Source: Rhizobium leguminosarum bv. viciae USDA 2370
GTDB lineage: Bacteria > Pseudomonadota > Alphaproteobacteria > Rhizobiales > Rhizobiaceae
Direction of reading: 5' to 3'
Length of the DNA stretch: 64,000 nt
NCBI RefSeq assembly: GCF_002008365.1
Contig: NZ_MRDL01000051.1
Coordinates: forward strand, 868,001 to 932,000
Position 1 is the first letter of the stretch. Every line of letters begins with the position of its first letter. The notes under the pieces are model-generated. The model worked only from the letters and a program-made list of their open reading frames with translations, did no database searches and was not told where the DNA came from. A program made the translations under genes and the position numbers. Positions 41,741 to 51,482 of this stretch are shown here, one piece after another.

Positions 41741-42896
41741 TTTTCAGGACGTCGAGAAGGATCTCGGCGGCGTGCTCGCCGGGCGGCTTTTCGGTCTGCA
41801 TGCGTTGCCAGACGAGATCGTAACCCTCGTTCATCGCCTTCAATTGGAGCGTATCGGCCGACAGCCGCTCCATCCAGCGCGCCAGGCTGGCGCCGCGGAC
41901 CACCTCGTTGAGATATTCGGGCACGACGGCATAATCGGCGATGATATTGGGCAATGCGCCCGTCCATACCTTGATGCGCTTGGTCAGCAGGCTGATGATC
42001 CAATCCGTCTTATAGACGGACACCGTCGGCACGCCGGCAAGGCCGAGTTCGAGGATGACCGTACCGGAAGCCGCCATCGCGGCATCCGCTTCGGCAAAGG
42101 CCTTCCACTTCTGCATGGATCCGACCACGACCTCCGCCGGCGTGGCCCAGCCGGCGACGAGCCCCTTCACCAGCGCTTCATTGTGCGGCACGGTGGGCAG
42201 CAAAAAGCGCATCGGGCCGTTGCGGGCGACGAGTTCCCTGGCCGCGTCCTCGAAGAACGGCAGCAGCCTGCTGATTTCGGAGGATCTTGACCCCGGAAGC
42301 ATCAGGATCGTCTTGCCCGCTTCGCCGACGGCTGCGCGCCCGGCGCGCAACCGCCGCGCTTCGAGCAGCGCCGGATCGACGGTCAGGCGATGGCCGACAT
42401 AGGTGGTCTCAGGCCCGCCGAGCGTGCGCATCACTGCCGGCTCGAAGGGCAGGACGGCGAGCACATGATCGACGTAGCCGAGCATGCGCGTGGCGCGATA
42501 TTCCTTCCAGGCCCAAACGCTCGGACAGACGTAATTGACAACAGGCAGATCGGGCAGCGCGGTGCGGACACGCTTGGCGACGCGATGGGTGAAATCCGGG
42601 CTATCGATGATGAGAAGAATATCGGGCTTTGCGGCAATGATGGCAGCCGTCGTCTGGCGGATCAGGGTATAGAGCTTCGGCAGCCGACTCAGCACCTGGG
42701 TGATGCCCATGATCGACAGCTCGGAGAAATCGAACAGGGACCGCAAGCCTTCCGCCTGCAGCCCCTCGCCGCCGACGCCGACGAGTTCCACCGGTCCGCT
42801 ATGAATCCGCTTCAGGGCGGCAATGAGATCTGCTCCAAGCAGATCCCCCGACACCTCGCCGGCAATGACGGCGATCTTCAGCGGCGCCCCGTTCAT
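41718..42896 (-). CDS. lpxB: Lipid-A-disaccharide synthase
   Basis: A 392-residue GT-B glycosyltransferase that joins UDP-2,3-diacylglucosamine and lipid X to the lipid A disaccharide. It starts APLKIAVIAGEVSGDLLGADLI, the family signature. It further shows DSPDFTHRVAK and the nucleotide-sugar region LPGSRSSEISRLLP, then ASGTVILELGLAGVP. The ATG at 42896 overlaps the lpxI stop by four bases and has GGGGG upstream; an ATG at 42908 is the alternative. Last gene of the long envelope operon. Confidence 0.96.
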   Translation of the reverse strand: MNGAPLKIAVIAGEVSGDLLGADLIAALKRIHSGPVELVGVGGEGLQAEGLRSLFDFSELSIMGITQVLSRLPKLYTLIRQTTAAIIAAKPDILLIIDSPDFTHRVAKRVRTALPDLPVVNYVCPSVWAWKEYRATRMLGYVDHVLAVLPFEPAVMRTLGGPETTYVGHRLTVDPALLEARRLRAGRAAVGEAGKTILMLPGSRSSEISRLLPFFEDAARELVARNGPMRFLLPTVPHNEALVKGLVAGWATPAEVVVGSMQKWKAFAEADAAMAASGTVILELGLAGVPTVSVYKTDWIISLLTKRIKVWTGALPNIIADYAVVPEYLNEVVRGASLARWMERLSADTLQLKAMNEGYDLVWQRMQTEKPPGEHAAEILLDVLKKKKPGRF

Positions 42897-43774
42897 TCGA
42901 GCCCCCATGACGGCAGGCCGCGATCGATGCCGCAGACGAAAAGCCCGGCCTCGTCGGCGGCTTTGATGACGGCGGCGCGATCGAGCACCAGCGAGCGGCC
43001 GGCCTCGACGGCGACGCCGGCAAGGCCGGCTTTCCTCGCGTTCAAGACCGTGGAAACGCCGATCGCCGGCAGGTCGGCACGGATATCCTGTTGCGGCTTG
43101 CAGAGCTTGACAAGCGCGCCGCGGCGGCGCGGCGAGATGCGCCCGGCGGCTCTGAGACCCGCGACACGCTCCAGCATCTCGTCCGTGCCCTCAAGACCCT
43201 CCAGCGCGACGATACGCCCGCCGATGGCGACGGCGCCCTGGCCGACATCGAGCCGGCCGAGCATTTCGGCGGCTTCCGCCGCGCGGTTGATATCGCGCCG
43301 GTCTTCTTCGCCCGGTATCGCCGTGCCGAGCGGGCCGACGGCGGCAAGAAGGTCGGGGGCGATCTCATGGGCACCGACGACACGCCGGCCGTTTCCCTCG
43401 ATCAGCCGGATCACCATCTGCAGCACCGTATCGTCGCCGCCGGACAGCAAGGTGCGGATCGCGGCCGGCATCTTCATCAGAGTGCGCAGAGTCGGGCGCA
43501 CCTCGCGCCATTCCGGCCGGCGCCGCACGCTGCCGGACATGACGACACGGCCGATGCCGTAGCGGTTCAAGAGGCCCTCGAGAGCTGCAAAATCGCCGAT
43601 GCCGATGACGGCATGGTCATACCCTTCCCAGCGCCGGTCGCTTTCGTCCTTCAGCGCGACGATGACGGGATTTTCACCCGCCGCTCGCGCGGCTTCGGCG
43701 ACATAGGAAGGCAGAAGGCCGCCGCCGGCGATGATCGCCAGCCGGCCCGCAGCGGTGTCGCCGGATAAAGTCAC
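42893..43774 (-). CDS. lpxI: UDP-2,3-diacylglucosamine diphosphatase LpxI
   Basis: A 293-residue LpxI (formerly DUF1009), the alphaproteobacterial alternative to LpxH. It cleaves UDP-2,3-diacylglucosamine to lipid X and UMP. The N-terminal GRLAIIAGGGLLPSYVAEAA and the C-terminal domain with KLCKPQQDIRADLPAIGVST are typical. The presence of lpxI between lpxA and lpxB supports the assignment, because no lpxH is seen here. Four-base overlap with lpxB. Confidence 0.93.
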   Translation of the reverse strand: MTLSGDTAAGRLAIIAGGGLLPSYVAEAARAAGENPVIVALKDESDRRWEGYDHAVIGIGDFAALEGLLNRYGIGRVVMSGSVRRRPEWREVRPTLRTLMKMPAAIRTLLSGGDDTVLQMVIRLIEGNGRRVVGAHEIAPDLLAAVGPLGTAIPGEEDRRDINRAAEAAEMLGRLDVGQGAVAIGGRIVALEGLEGTDEMLERVAGLRAAGRISPRRRGALVKLCKPQQDIRADLPAIGVSTVLNARKAGLAGVAVEAGRSLVLDRAAVIKAADEAGLFVCGIDRGLPSWGLE

Positions 43775-43777
43775 GGA

Positions 43778-44596
43778 CTAGCCCTTCTGTCCCCGGGTCG
43801 GCGAGGACAAGGCGCGGTCGCTGTCAGCGGCGATGAAATCGAGGATGTGGACCACCTGCTCGCAATCGGCATATTCTTCGCGGATGGCGGCGGCGTTTTC
43901 GCGGACCGAGCCCGTTCCTTCGAAGATCGACTTGTAGGCGCGGCGCACTCTATGAATGACGGCGCGGTCGACACCGGCGCGCGTCATGCCGACGACGTTG
44001 AGGCCGCTCAGCAGCCCGGGATTGCCGTTCAGCATGCCGTAGGGGATGACGTCGTAGCTCACTGCCGAGAGCCCGCCGACGAAGGCCTGACGGCCGACGC
44101 GGGTGAACTGGTGAACGGCCGAGCCACCACCCAGGATGACACGATCCTCGATGACGACATGACCGGCGAGCATGACGTTGTTCGACATGATCACGTGATT
44201 GCCGACCCGGCAGTCATGCGCGACATGGGAATTGGCAAGGAAGAGGTTGTTGTCGCCGACGATCGTCTGGCCGCCGAAATCGGCCGTGCCGGTGTTCATC
44301 GTCACGCCTTCGCGGATCGTGCAGTTGGCGCCGACCGTCAGCGTCGTTTCCTCGCCGCCGTGATGCACGCTCTGCGGATCGCCGCCGACGACCGCCATCG
44401 GGAAGATGCGCGTGCCCTTGCCGATCACAGTGCGGCCGGTAACGACCGCATGCGACAAAAGCTCGACATTCGCATGCAGGACGACGTGCGACCCAACATG
44501 GCAGAAGGGACCGATCTTGACGCCCTCACCGATAACAGCACCGTCTTCGACGGCGGCCATCGGATGAATGCGGGCGCTTTCGGCGATAGTGCTCAT
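43778..44596 (-). CDS. lpxA: UDP-N-acetylglucosamine acyltransferase
   Basis: A 272-residue left-handed beta-helix enzyme that starts lipid A synthesis by 3-O-acylating UDP-GlcNAc. The hexapeptide repeats cover residues about 5-190 (HPMAAVEDGAVIGEGVKIGPF, GNHVIMSNNVMLAGHVVIED). The catalytic His lies in the loop around NSHVAHDCRVGNHV. The helical C-terminal domain includes RAYKSIFEG. It overlaps fabZ by four bases. Confidence 0.96.
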   Translation of the reverse strand: MSTIAESARIHPMAAVEDGAVIGEGVKIGPFCHVGSHVVLHANVELLSHAVVTGRTVIGKGTRIFPMAVVGGDPQSVHHGGEETTLTVGANCTIREGVTMNTGTADFGGQTIVGDNNLFLANSHVAHDCRVGNHVIMSNNVMLAGHVVIEDRVILGGGSAVHQFTRVGRQAFVGGLSAVSYDVIPYGMLNGNPGLLSGLNVVGMTRAGVDRAVIHRVRRAYKSIFEGTGSVRENAAAIREEYADCEQVVHILDFIAADSDRALSSPTRGQKG

Positions 44597-45060
44597 GCCT
44601 GATCCTTACGAACGATCATCGCGCCGATATCGGCTTCGGCGACAAGCGCGCCGTCGACCTTGGCATCGCAATGGAATTTCCAGATATTGCCGCGCTGCTT
44701 GTGCTTCTTGACATGGAATTCAACACGATCGCCGGGTACGACGGGCTTGCGGAAGCGCGCATTCTCGATGGTCATGAAATAAACGAGGTTGCCGGGCTGG
44801 CCATCCTTCTTGGCACAGATCGCACCCGCGGTCTGGGCCATGCCCTCGATCAAGAGAACGCCGGGCATGATCGGAGATTCCGGAAAATGGCCAGTGAAAT
44901 GCGGTTCGTTCACGGTGACGTTCTTGATGCCAATCGCTGTGTTGTCGCCGTCGATCTCGATGATCTTGTCGACCATGAGAAACGGGTAGCGATGCGGCAG
45001 CAGTTTCATGATCTCGATGATGTCAGCCGAAGAAAGCGTTGTCGTGGCTTCCTCAGTCAT
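44593..45060 (-). CDS. fabZ: 3-hydroxyacyl-[ACP] dehydratase FabZ
   Basis: A 155-residue hot-dog-fold dehydratase of type II fatty acid synthesis. The active site is visible as HFPESPIMPGVLLIEGMAQ, with the catalytic His and Glu. N-terminal LLPHRYPFLMVDKIIEID is typical. It competes with LpxA and LpxD for 3-hydroxyacyl-ACP and sits between them in the operon. Its coding region overlaps the 3' end of lpxD by eight bases. Confidence 0.97.
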   Translation of the reverse strand: MTEEATTTLSSADIIEIMKLLPHRYPFLMVDKIIEIDGDNTAIGIKNVTVNEPHFTGHFPESPIMPGVLLIEGMAQTAGAICAKKDGQPGNLVYFMTIENARFRKPVVPGDRVEFHVKKHKQRGNIWKFHCDAKVDGALVAEADIGAMIVRKDQA

Positions 45061-46120
45061 TTTGCTCGCCTCCAGGTTTCTTCCCGCGCACTCTCGTCTT
45101 GGACATCATTTGCGCGACATCTCTCAGATAGTCATTTAGCGGACGCGCAGGTGTGCCACCATATTGTCCGCCGGCGGCAAGATCGGTCATGATACCGCTT
45201 TGGGCGGCGATCTGCACGCCGTCGCCGATCGTCACGTGCCCCTTGATGCCGACCTGGCCGCCGATCTGCACGCCATTGCCGATCTTCGCGCTACCGGCGA
45301 TGCCGACCTGCGCAACGACGGCGCAATGGCGGCCGATCTGAACGTTGTGGCCAATCTGGACCTGGTTGTCGATCTTGGTGCCCTCGCCGATCACCGTATC
45401 GTCCATGGCGCCGCGGTCGATCGTGGTGTTTGCGCCGATCTCGACATTGTCCTGAATGATCACCCGGCCGATCTGGACGATCTTGATCATGCCGCGCGGA
45501 CCCGGCGCGTAGCCGAAACCATCCTGGCCGATGCGGACGCCGTTGTGGATGATGACGCCATTGCCGAGCAGTGCACAGAGAATGCTCGCACCGGCCGCAA
45601 TCGAACAATCCCGGCCGATCTTGACGCCCGGACCGATGATGCTCTGCGCGCCAATGCGCGTCCCCTCGCCGATCTCGGCATGCGCACCGATGACGGCCAT
45701 CGGCTCGACGATCACACCTTTTTCGAGTTTGGCGCTCGGATCGATCACCGCGCTTGTCGCGATCTCGCCTTCACCTGGCGAAAAGGTGACAGGGCGCAAG
45801 GCTGCGGGATAAAGCAGTCCGCCCGCCATCGCGAAGGCCGCATGCGGATTGGACGACAGAATGACCGGGATATGCTGAGGTACGAGATCAGCAAGCGCCT
45901 TGTCGCAGATCACCACCGAGGCTTCGCATGTCGCCAGCTCATCGCGGCTGCGGCGCGACAGGATATAACAGACATCGCCTGCCCGTGCCCGGCTGATGGG
46001 GGCAACGGACCTGACAATAACACCGGCATGGTCGGAATTAACAAGCTCCGCCCCAAGAAACTCTGCCAGCTCAGCGAGCTTCAGACCTTCATGGGGCAGA
46101 AAGAAAACGTTTTGCTCCAT
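45053..46120 (-). CDS. lpxD: UDP-3-O-acylglucosamine N-acyltransferase
   Basis: A 355-residue beta-helix acyltransferase, third step of lipid A synthesis. Residues 1-100 form the N-terminal UDP-binding domain (KLAELAEFLGAEL). A long set of hexapeptide repeats (about 110-320) follows, with the catalytic His in GHNVQIGRHCAVVAQVGI. The ATG at 46120 follows GGAG; a TTG at 46126 is less likely. It lies 50 bp downstream of bamA, with no skp gene between them, unlike the enterobacterial order. Confidence 0.95.
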   Translation of the reverse strand: MEQNVFFLPHEGLKLAELAEFLGAELVNSDHAGVIVRSVAPISRARAGDVCYILSRRSRDELATCEASVVICDKALADLVPQHIPVILSSNPHAAFAMAGGLLYPAALRPVTFSPGEGEIATSAVIDPSAKLEKGVIVEPMAVIGAHAEIGEGTRIGAQSIIGPGVKIGRDCSIAAGASILCALLGNGVIIHNGVRIGQDGFGYAPGPRGMIKIVQIGRVIIQDNVEIGANTTIDRGAMDDTVIGEGTKIDNQVQIGHNVQIGRHCAVVAQVGIAGSAKIGNGVQIGGQVGIKGHVTIGDGVQIAAQSGIMTDLAAGGQYGGTPARPLNDYLRDVAQMMSKTRVRGKKPGGEQND

Positions 46121-46170
46121 CGGCAATGCTCCAGAACGGAATTGAGTCTTACAGTTCCGGACTGCCGATA

Positions 46171-48519
46171 TCAGAATTGGTTGTTGATGCCAAACTTGAA
46201 GTTCTGTGTCTTGTCGAAGTCTTCCTTGAGGACCGGGATTGCGTAATCCAGGCGCAATGCACCGAAGGGAGACTGCCAGACGACACCGACACCGACGGAA
46301 GCGCGCAGGGAGGCGTCTTCGCCGTCGATGCCGTCGCCCCTCAGGTCAACGTCGTTGCCGAACAACGTGCCGGCGTCGGCGAAGACCGCGCCGCGCAGGT
46401 TGAAGTCACGCGGGAAGCCGGGCATCGGGAAGGTCGCTTCGGCCGATGCTGTGAAATAAGTCGTACCGCCCAGCGGATCGTCGTTGGTACCAGAAACGCG
46501 CGGGCCGATACCCTTGTTTTCGAAGCCACGAATGTCACCGTTGGTCAGCGTGAACTGGTCGAAGACGTTCAGATGGTCGCCAAAGCCGATGACATAACCC
46601 GCCGAAGCCGAGACCGAACCGATGATATCGGCATCGTCGGCGAGCAGACGGTAGTAACGAGCCTTGCCGTAGATCTTGTAGAACTGCGAGTCACCGCCGA
46701 GACCGGCAATTTCCTGCGTCGCCGTCGCATAGATGCCTTCGCGTGGCAGGATCGTGTCGTCAAGCGTGTTGTAGGTCAGCGTCTGCGAGACGGAAGAACG
46801 TGTCCACGGGCTGTCCTCAACCAGGTGCTGATACGGAGCAGACAGATCGGAAAGATCGCTGTTATCAGCGTCATACTTCATCTGCTTGTAGTTATAACGG
46901 AAGGTCGTCGCCAGATCCTCGGTAATCGGCGCGGTGACGCGCAGGACGACACTAGTTTCCTCGTAATCGTAGTTGTCATTGCTCGACGTTTCGCTGCGGT
47001 TGACGTCGAAGCCTGCCGCCAGACGGTAGCCAAGGAAATAAGGCTCGGTGAAGCTGACGCCGTAGGCGCGCGAGCCTTCCTGACCGCCGCCGGCCGAGAT
47101 GCGGATATACTGGCCGCGGCCGAGGAAGTTCTTTTCCTCGATCGAGGCTTCGAGCAGCAGGCCGTCGCCGCCGGCAGCATAACCCGCGCCGACGCCGAAC
47201 GAACCGGTCGACTGATCCTGCACATCGACAACCACCACGACACGGTCAGGGGAGCTGCCCGGCTGGGTGGAGATGTTGACCGAGGAGAAATAACCGAGCG
47301 CTTCGAGGCGACGCTTGGCCTTGGTGATCATCTGCTGATTGAAGGCGTCGCCTTCGCTCATGTCGAATTCGCGGCGGATGACGTAGTCGCGCGTGCGGCT
47401 GTTGCCGCGAATCTCGATGCGCTCGACATAGGCGCGCTCGCCCTGGTCGACCAGATATTCGACACCGATCGTGTTGTTGTTGAGGTCGCGGTTACCGCGC
47501 GGCGTGACGCGCGCAAAGGGATAACCGGCAGACGCCACCTGATCGGAGATCGCCTCGATCGACTTCTGCACTTCCTTGGCGTTGTAGACCTGGCCTTCGC
47601 GGGTGCGTACGAGCGGCTGCAACTGGTCGGAGCCGACGCCTTCGACGGTCGACTGGACGGTCACTGGTCCGAAGTCATAACGCTGGCCTTCCTCGATGTT
47701 GAAGGTGAGCGTGTACTTGTTGGTCGCGTCGTCGAAAGCGGCATCGGAAGAAACGATGCGCATGTCGGCGTAGCCGCGATTGTAATAGAACTGACGCAGC
47801 GCTTCTTCGTCTGCGTGGAGCTTGTCTTCGTTATAGACGTCCTTGCGGGTCAGGAACGACAGGAAATTCGAACGCTTGGTGTTGATGACGGCAGCCAGGC
47901 GGCCGGCGCTGTAGGCATTGTTGCCGACGAAGTTGATCGAATCGATCTTGGTGCGGTCACCTTCGTTGATGACGAAGGCGAGGTTGACGCGGCCTTCGCC
48001 GAGCGGCACCACCTGCGTCGTGACTTCAACCTCGCTACGGCCGGTGGCAGCGTAAGCTTCCTTGATCGACTGAATGTCGGATTGGATCTGGGTGTCGCTG
48101 TAGGGACCAGCAGCGTGGGTCTGGACGATCGTCGCGAGCTTGTCGTCCTTGATCTTGCGGTTGCCGTTGAAGACGACCTGATTGACGAGCTGGGCTTCCT
48201 GAACGTTGACGACGAGCGTGCTTCCGGAGACCGAGATCTTGACGTCGGAGAAGTAACCCGTCCCGTAGAGCTGCTTGACCGATGCATCGATATCGCTGTT
48301 CGAAAAACTCTTTCCGGGAGCGATGGTGAGGTTCGACCGAACGGCTTCCGCGCCGACACGGCTTGCGCCGCGCACATCGATGCGCTGGATAACCGCGGCC
48401 TCAGCGGCCGTAGCGGAAACGAACGTCAAAGCACCTGCGCCCGAAGCAACAACACTAGCAGACAGCGCAACCGCCGATACTGCGTTCAAAAACTTTGAAC
48501 CAGCCTTCATTTCACCCAT
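46171..48519 (-). CDS. bamA: Outer membrane protein assembly factor BamA
   Basis: A ~782-residue Omp85-family protein, the core of the beta-barrel insertion machine. A signal peptide (about 1-40, VSAVALSASVVASGAGALTF ... AEAA) is followed by five POTRA domains (IQRIDVRGASRVGAEAV starts the first). The C-terminal 16-stranded barrel follows, ending FGINNQF with the terminal Phe recognised by its own machinery. The start at 48519 (MGEMKAGS) has AAGG upstream; the next ATG at 48510 is also possible. It is between rseP and lpxD. The 190-bp gap to rseP (48520-48709) is AT-rich and may hold an extra promoter. Confidence 0.96.
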   Translation of the reverse strand: MGEMKAGSKFLNAVSAVALSASVVASGAGALTFVSATAAEAAVIQRIDVRGASRVGAEAVRSNLTIAPGKSFSNSDIDASVKQLYGTGYFSDVKISVSGSTLVVNVQEAQLVNQVVFNGNRKIKDDKLATIVQTHAAGPYSDTQIQSDIQSIKEAYAATGRSEVEVTTQVVPLGEGRVNLAFVINEGDRTKIDSINFVGNNAYSAGRLAAVINTKRSNFLSFLTRKDVYNEDKLHADEEALRQFYYNRGYADMRIVSSDAAFDDATNKYTLTFNIEEGQRYDFGPVTVQSTVEGVGSDQLQPLVRTREGQVYNAKEVQKSIEAISDQVASAGYPFARVTPRGNRDLNNNTIGVEYLVDQGERAYVERIEIRGNSRTRDYVIRREFDMSEGDAFNQQMITKAKRRLEALGYFSSVNISTQPGSSPDRVVVVVDVQDQSTGSFGVGAGYAAGGDGLLLEASIEEKNFLGRGQYIRISAGGGQEGSRAYGVSFTEPYFLGYRLAAGFDVNRSETSSNDNYDYEETSVVLRVTAPITEDLATTFRYNYKQMKYDADNSDLSDLSAPYQHLVEDSPWTRSSVSQTLTYNTLDDTILPREGIYATATQEIAGLGGDSQFYKIYGKARYYRLLADDADIIGSVSASAGYVIGFGDHLNVFDQFTLTNGDIRGFENKGIGPRVSGTNDDPLGGTTYFTASAEATFPMPGFPRDFNLRGAVFADAGTLFGNDVDLRGDGIDGEDASLRASVGVGVVWQSPFGALRLDYAIPVLKEDFDKTQNFKFGINNQF

Positions 48520-48709
48520 TACCTTTTGTTTCCCTCGTCCCCGGCTCCAGGAGAACCCGATTCCGGTCACGTGTGTCGTTTTACCCGCTTTTGACATACA
48601 AGCAAGGCAGGTCGTTAATTTCTGTTTACTTCATTTGCAAGCGTGACCCATTCGCCACTACAGCCTTGAAACATCGTAAATAAATAGTAATTACCCTCGC
48701 CTTGCTCGT

Positions 48710-49843
48710 TTACCCTCTCAGCGAGCCAATATCGTTCCAGGTCGTGAAAACCATCAATGTCAGTATCATCGCCAGGCCGATGCGAAAGGCAATTTCCTGG
48801 GCCGAAGAGCCCAGCGGTTTTCCCCTCACCGCTTCCACCGCATAGAACATCAGGTGGCCGCCATCAAGTACCGGAACCGGCATCAGGTTAAGCAATCCTA
48901 TCGAAACAGAAAGCACCGCCGCAAGCTGCAACACCGCGCCTATCCCAAGCGACGCCATCTGGCCCGAAGCTTGCGCCACGCGGATCGGCCCACCCAATTG
49001 ATCGGCGCGCATCGTTCCGCTGAAGATGTTAGCGATATATTTGAAGGTGCCGGTAACGATATCCCGGGTCTGGAGCACAGCCTCACGCAGCGCCTGCAGC
49101 GGCGTATAGGTCTGCAGGCGGAAATTGCCGGCCTGCTGGTTGGTGACAATGCCGATCTGGCCGACCTCAGCCTTGTTGCCGAACTGGTCAGTCATGTCGA
49201 CGCGTTGCGGCACCATCGGCAGATCGAGCTTCTGCCCACCACGCTCGATGGTCACGACGATCTTCTGGCTCGGACGGATGCTGACATAGCGGCGCACGTC
49301 GTCGAAGGTCTCGACCTTGCCGCCATCGATGGCGACCAATAGATCGCCTGGAAGCACGCCAGCGGCAGCCGCGGCGCCATCAGGCTTGACCTCGGCAACG
49401 ACAGGATCGGCGATCGTGCGGCCATAGACCGAGAAAAGAATGGTGAAGATGGCGATCGCCAGCAGAAAATTGGCGATCGGGCCAGCCGCGACGGTTGCAG
49501 CGCGTTTCCACAGCTTGGCGCCAGCAAAGGAGCGCGCCCTGTCTTCCTCGGACATGGCGGCGATCTTGTCGGTGTCGGGCTTGCTCGAGGCGTCCTCGTC
49601 ACCGAAGAACCGGACGTAGCCGCCAAGCGGGATCGCCGCGATCTTCCAACGCGTTCCGTGGCGATCGGTGAAGCCGAATATCTCCGGACCGAAGCCAACG
49701 GAAAAGGCAAGGATGCGAATGCCGCTCCAACGCCCGACGAGGTAATGGCCCATCTCATGCACGAAGACGAGCAGAGACAGCACGAGGATGAAGGTAACGA
49801 TATTCCCCATCAAAAATGCGTATATGCCGCTCAGCGTTTCCAT
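48710..49843 (-). CDS. rseP: RIP metalloprotease RseP (site-2 protease)
   Basis: A 377-residue inner-membrane zinc protease. The first membrane segment carries HEMGH (about residues 29-33) as the zinc site. A PDZ domain (about 125-220, ADPVVAEVKPDGAAAAAGVLPGDLLVAI) lies in the periplasm, and the third zinc ligand is in MPVPVLDGGH near the C-terminus. In relatives it cleaves anti-sigma factors or membrane remnants, linking outer membrane stress to transcription. Located between cdsA and bamA, as usual. Confidence 0.95.
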   Translation of the reverse strand: METLSGIYAFLMGNIVTFILVLSLLVFVHEMGHYLVGRWSGIRILAFSVGFGPEIFGFTDRHGTRWKIAAIPLGGYVRFFGDEDASSKPDTDKIAAMSEEDRARSFAGAKLWKRAATVAAGPIANFLLAIAIFTILFSVYGRTIADPVVAEVKPDGAAAAAGVLPGDLLVAIDGGKVETFDDVRRYVSIRPSQKIVVTIERGGQKLDLPMVPQRVDMTDQFGNKAEVGQIGIVTNQQAGNFRLQTYTPLQALREAVLQTRDIVTGTFKYIANIFSGTMRADQLGGPIRVAQASGQMASLGIGAVLQLAAVLSVSIGLLNLMPVPVLDGGHLMFYAVEAVRGKPLGSSAQEIAFRIGLAMILTLMVFTTWNDIGSLRG

Positions 49844-49871
49844 GAGTGCCTTCCGTCAGACTGCCGCGTTG

Positions 49872-50702
49872 TCAGAGTCCGAACAATGCCGCGCCAAGCG
49901 ACGTCATTCCGGTCCCCTTTATCAGGGAAAAAAGCCCTGCAAGCAAGAACGCCGAAAAACAGGCAAAAATCAGTCCGTCGACACGGTCCATGACGCCGCC
50001 ATGGCCCGGAATGAGACGGCTGGAATCCTTGACGCCGAATCTCCGCTTGATGAACGATTCGAAAAGATCGCCGGACTGGCTGCAAATGGAGAGAACAAGC
50101 GTTGCGAAGGCGGCGATGATTTCAGCGCCCGGAAGGAGAAAATGGACGAGAACGACGCCGGCTGCGACCGCCGAAACGGCGCCGCCGATTGCGCCGGACC
50201 AGGTCTTTCCCGGCGAGATCGAAGGAGCAAGCTTCGGTCCTCCGAGCGCCCGGCCGACGAAATAGGCAAGGATATCGGTTGCCCAGACGACGGCAAAAAC
50301 GAAGAGCATGGCGTAAAGGCCAAGCCGGTCATCGCTTCTGATCGCGGCAAGCGCCAGGCCGGTGACGCCGGCATAAAACAGGCCCACTGGCAACCAGCGG
50401 CTCGCACCATGCAGAATGACCAGGGCTATGCCGACGGCGGTGACGCCGGCCAACATGCCGGCGGCGAATTCGAAATTGCCGACAAGCACGAGGAAGGCGA
50501 CCGCCGCCTCACCGATCCAGCCGACGGCATTGACGACCCAATCGCGCGCGATGCCGGTGATCTTCGACCATTCATAGTAGATCAGCAGGCCAATGGCGAC
50601 CGCCAGGATACGGAAGGCAAGGCCGCCATACCAGGTGGCGGCAAGAACGATGGCCGCAAGAATCAGTCCTGAAACGATGCGGAGCTTCAGTTCCCTCTGC
50701 AT
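49872..50702 (-). CDS. cdsA: Phosphatidate cytidylyltransferase
   Basis: A 276-residue polytopic enzyme forming CDP-diacylglycerol for phospholipid synthesis. At least six hydrophobic segments are seen. The CDP-diglyceride synthetase signature is near the C-terminus: KRRFGVKDSSRLIPGHGGVMDRVDGLI (residues about 228-254), with FVGRALGGPKLAPSISPGKTW before it. The start overlaps the uppS stop (TGATG), giving translational coupling. Confidence 0.95.
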   Translation of the reverse strand: MQRELKLRIVSGLILAAIVLAATWYGGLAFRILAVAIGLLIYYEWSKITGIARDWVVNAVGWIGEAAVAFLVLVGNFEFAAGMLAGVTAVGIALVILHGASRWLPVGLFYAGVTGLALAAIRSDDRLGLYAMLFVFAVVWATDILAYFVGRALGGPKLAPSISPGKTWSGAIGGAVSAVAAGVVLVHFLLPGAEIIAAFATLVLSICSQSGDLFESFIKRRFGVKDSSRLIPGHGGVMDRVDGLIFACFSAFLLAGLFSLIKGTGMTSLGAALFGL

Positions 50703-51445
50703 CAGGTGCCGACCGCAGCCGCCTGCGACGACAGGCCGCCGAAGCGCCGGTCGCGAGAGGCGAATGTCTCGAGCGCCGAGCGGAAGATCTCAGGGCTGAA
50801 ATCCGGCCAGTACTCCGGAAGGAAGATGAATTCCGAATAGGCGGCCTGCCATAGGAGGAAGTTGGAAAGCCGCTCTTCGCCGCTGGTGCGGATAATGAGA
50901 TCCGGGTCGGGGATACCTGCCGTATCGAGACGGGCGTTGATCAGCGCGGGTGTAATATCCTGCGCCCTCAGGCGGCCGGCCTCCACATCCCTGGCGAGGC
51001 TCACCACGGCGCGGGCGATCTCGTCGCGCGAACCGTAGTTGAAGGCGATGACGAGCGTCAGTGACGTGTTGTCCTTGGTCGTCTCCTCCGCCTCCAGCAG
51101 CAGGCCGAGAATGTCGCTGCGCAGGCTGTGGCGGTCGCCGATCACCTTGATCCGCACGTTCTGGCGATGGAGCTCCGCGAGGTCGCGCCGGATGAAAGCC
51201 TTGAGCAGGCCAAGCAGATCGGAGACCTCGGCTTCGGGCCGGCGCCAGTTCTCCGAGGAGAAGGCAAAGAGGGTCAGATATTTTATGCCGGCCGCACCGG
51301 CGGCGCGTACTGTCTCGCGCACCGCCTCGACGCCCTTGCGATGGCCCATCGTGCGCGGCAGACCACGCTGCTTGGCCCAACGGCCATTGCCGTCCATGAT
51401 GATGGCAACATGCTCTGGCACAGTCACAAATATAGATTCCGACAT
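50702..51445 (-). CDS. uppS: Undecaprenyl diphosphate synthase
   Basis: A 247-residue cis-prenyltransferase making the C55 carrier for peptidoglycan and O-antigen. The catalytic Asp is in VAIIMDGNGRWAKQRG; further signatures are LTLFAFSSENWRRP, and TSGEERLSNFLLWQAAYSEF near the C-terminus. ATG at 51445 with GGACGGGA upstream is preferred to an extension to 51517 that overlaps frr. It uses FPP made from the MEP pathway, to which ispDF contributes. Confidence 0.96.
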   Translation of the reverse strand: MSESIFVTVPEHVAIIMDGNGRWAKQRGLPRTMGHRKGVEAVRETVRAAGAAGIKYLTLFAFSSENWRRPEAEVSDLLGLLKAFIRRDLAELHRQNVRIKVIGDRHSLRSDILGLLLEAEETTKDNTSLTLVIAFNYGSRDEIARAVVSLARDVEAGRLRAQDITPALINARLDTAGIPDPDLIIRTSGEERLSNFLLWQAAYSEFIFLPEYWPDFSPEIFRSALETFASRDRRFGGLSSQAAAVGT

Positions 51446-51482
51446 TTCCCGTCCGGTCTTTCCAGGCAAAGGCACAGATCCA

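Noticed and set aside
46126..48498. A 790-codon open frame antisense to bamA
   Set aside because: It mirrors the high-GC codon pattern of bamA and encodes no recognised domain; bamA itself is unambiguous.
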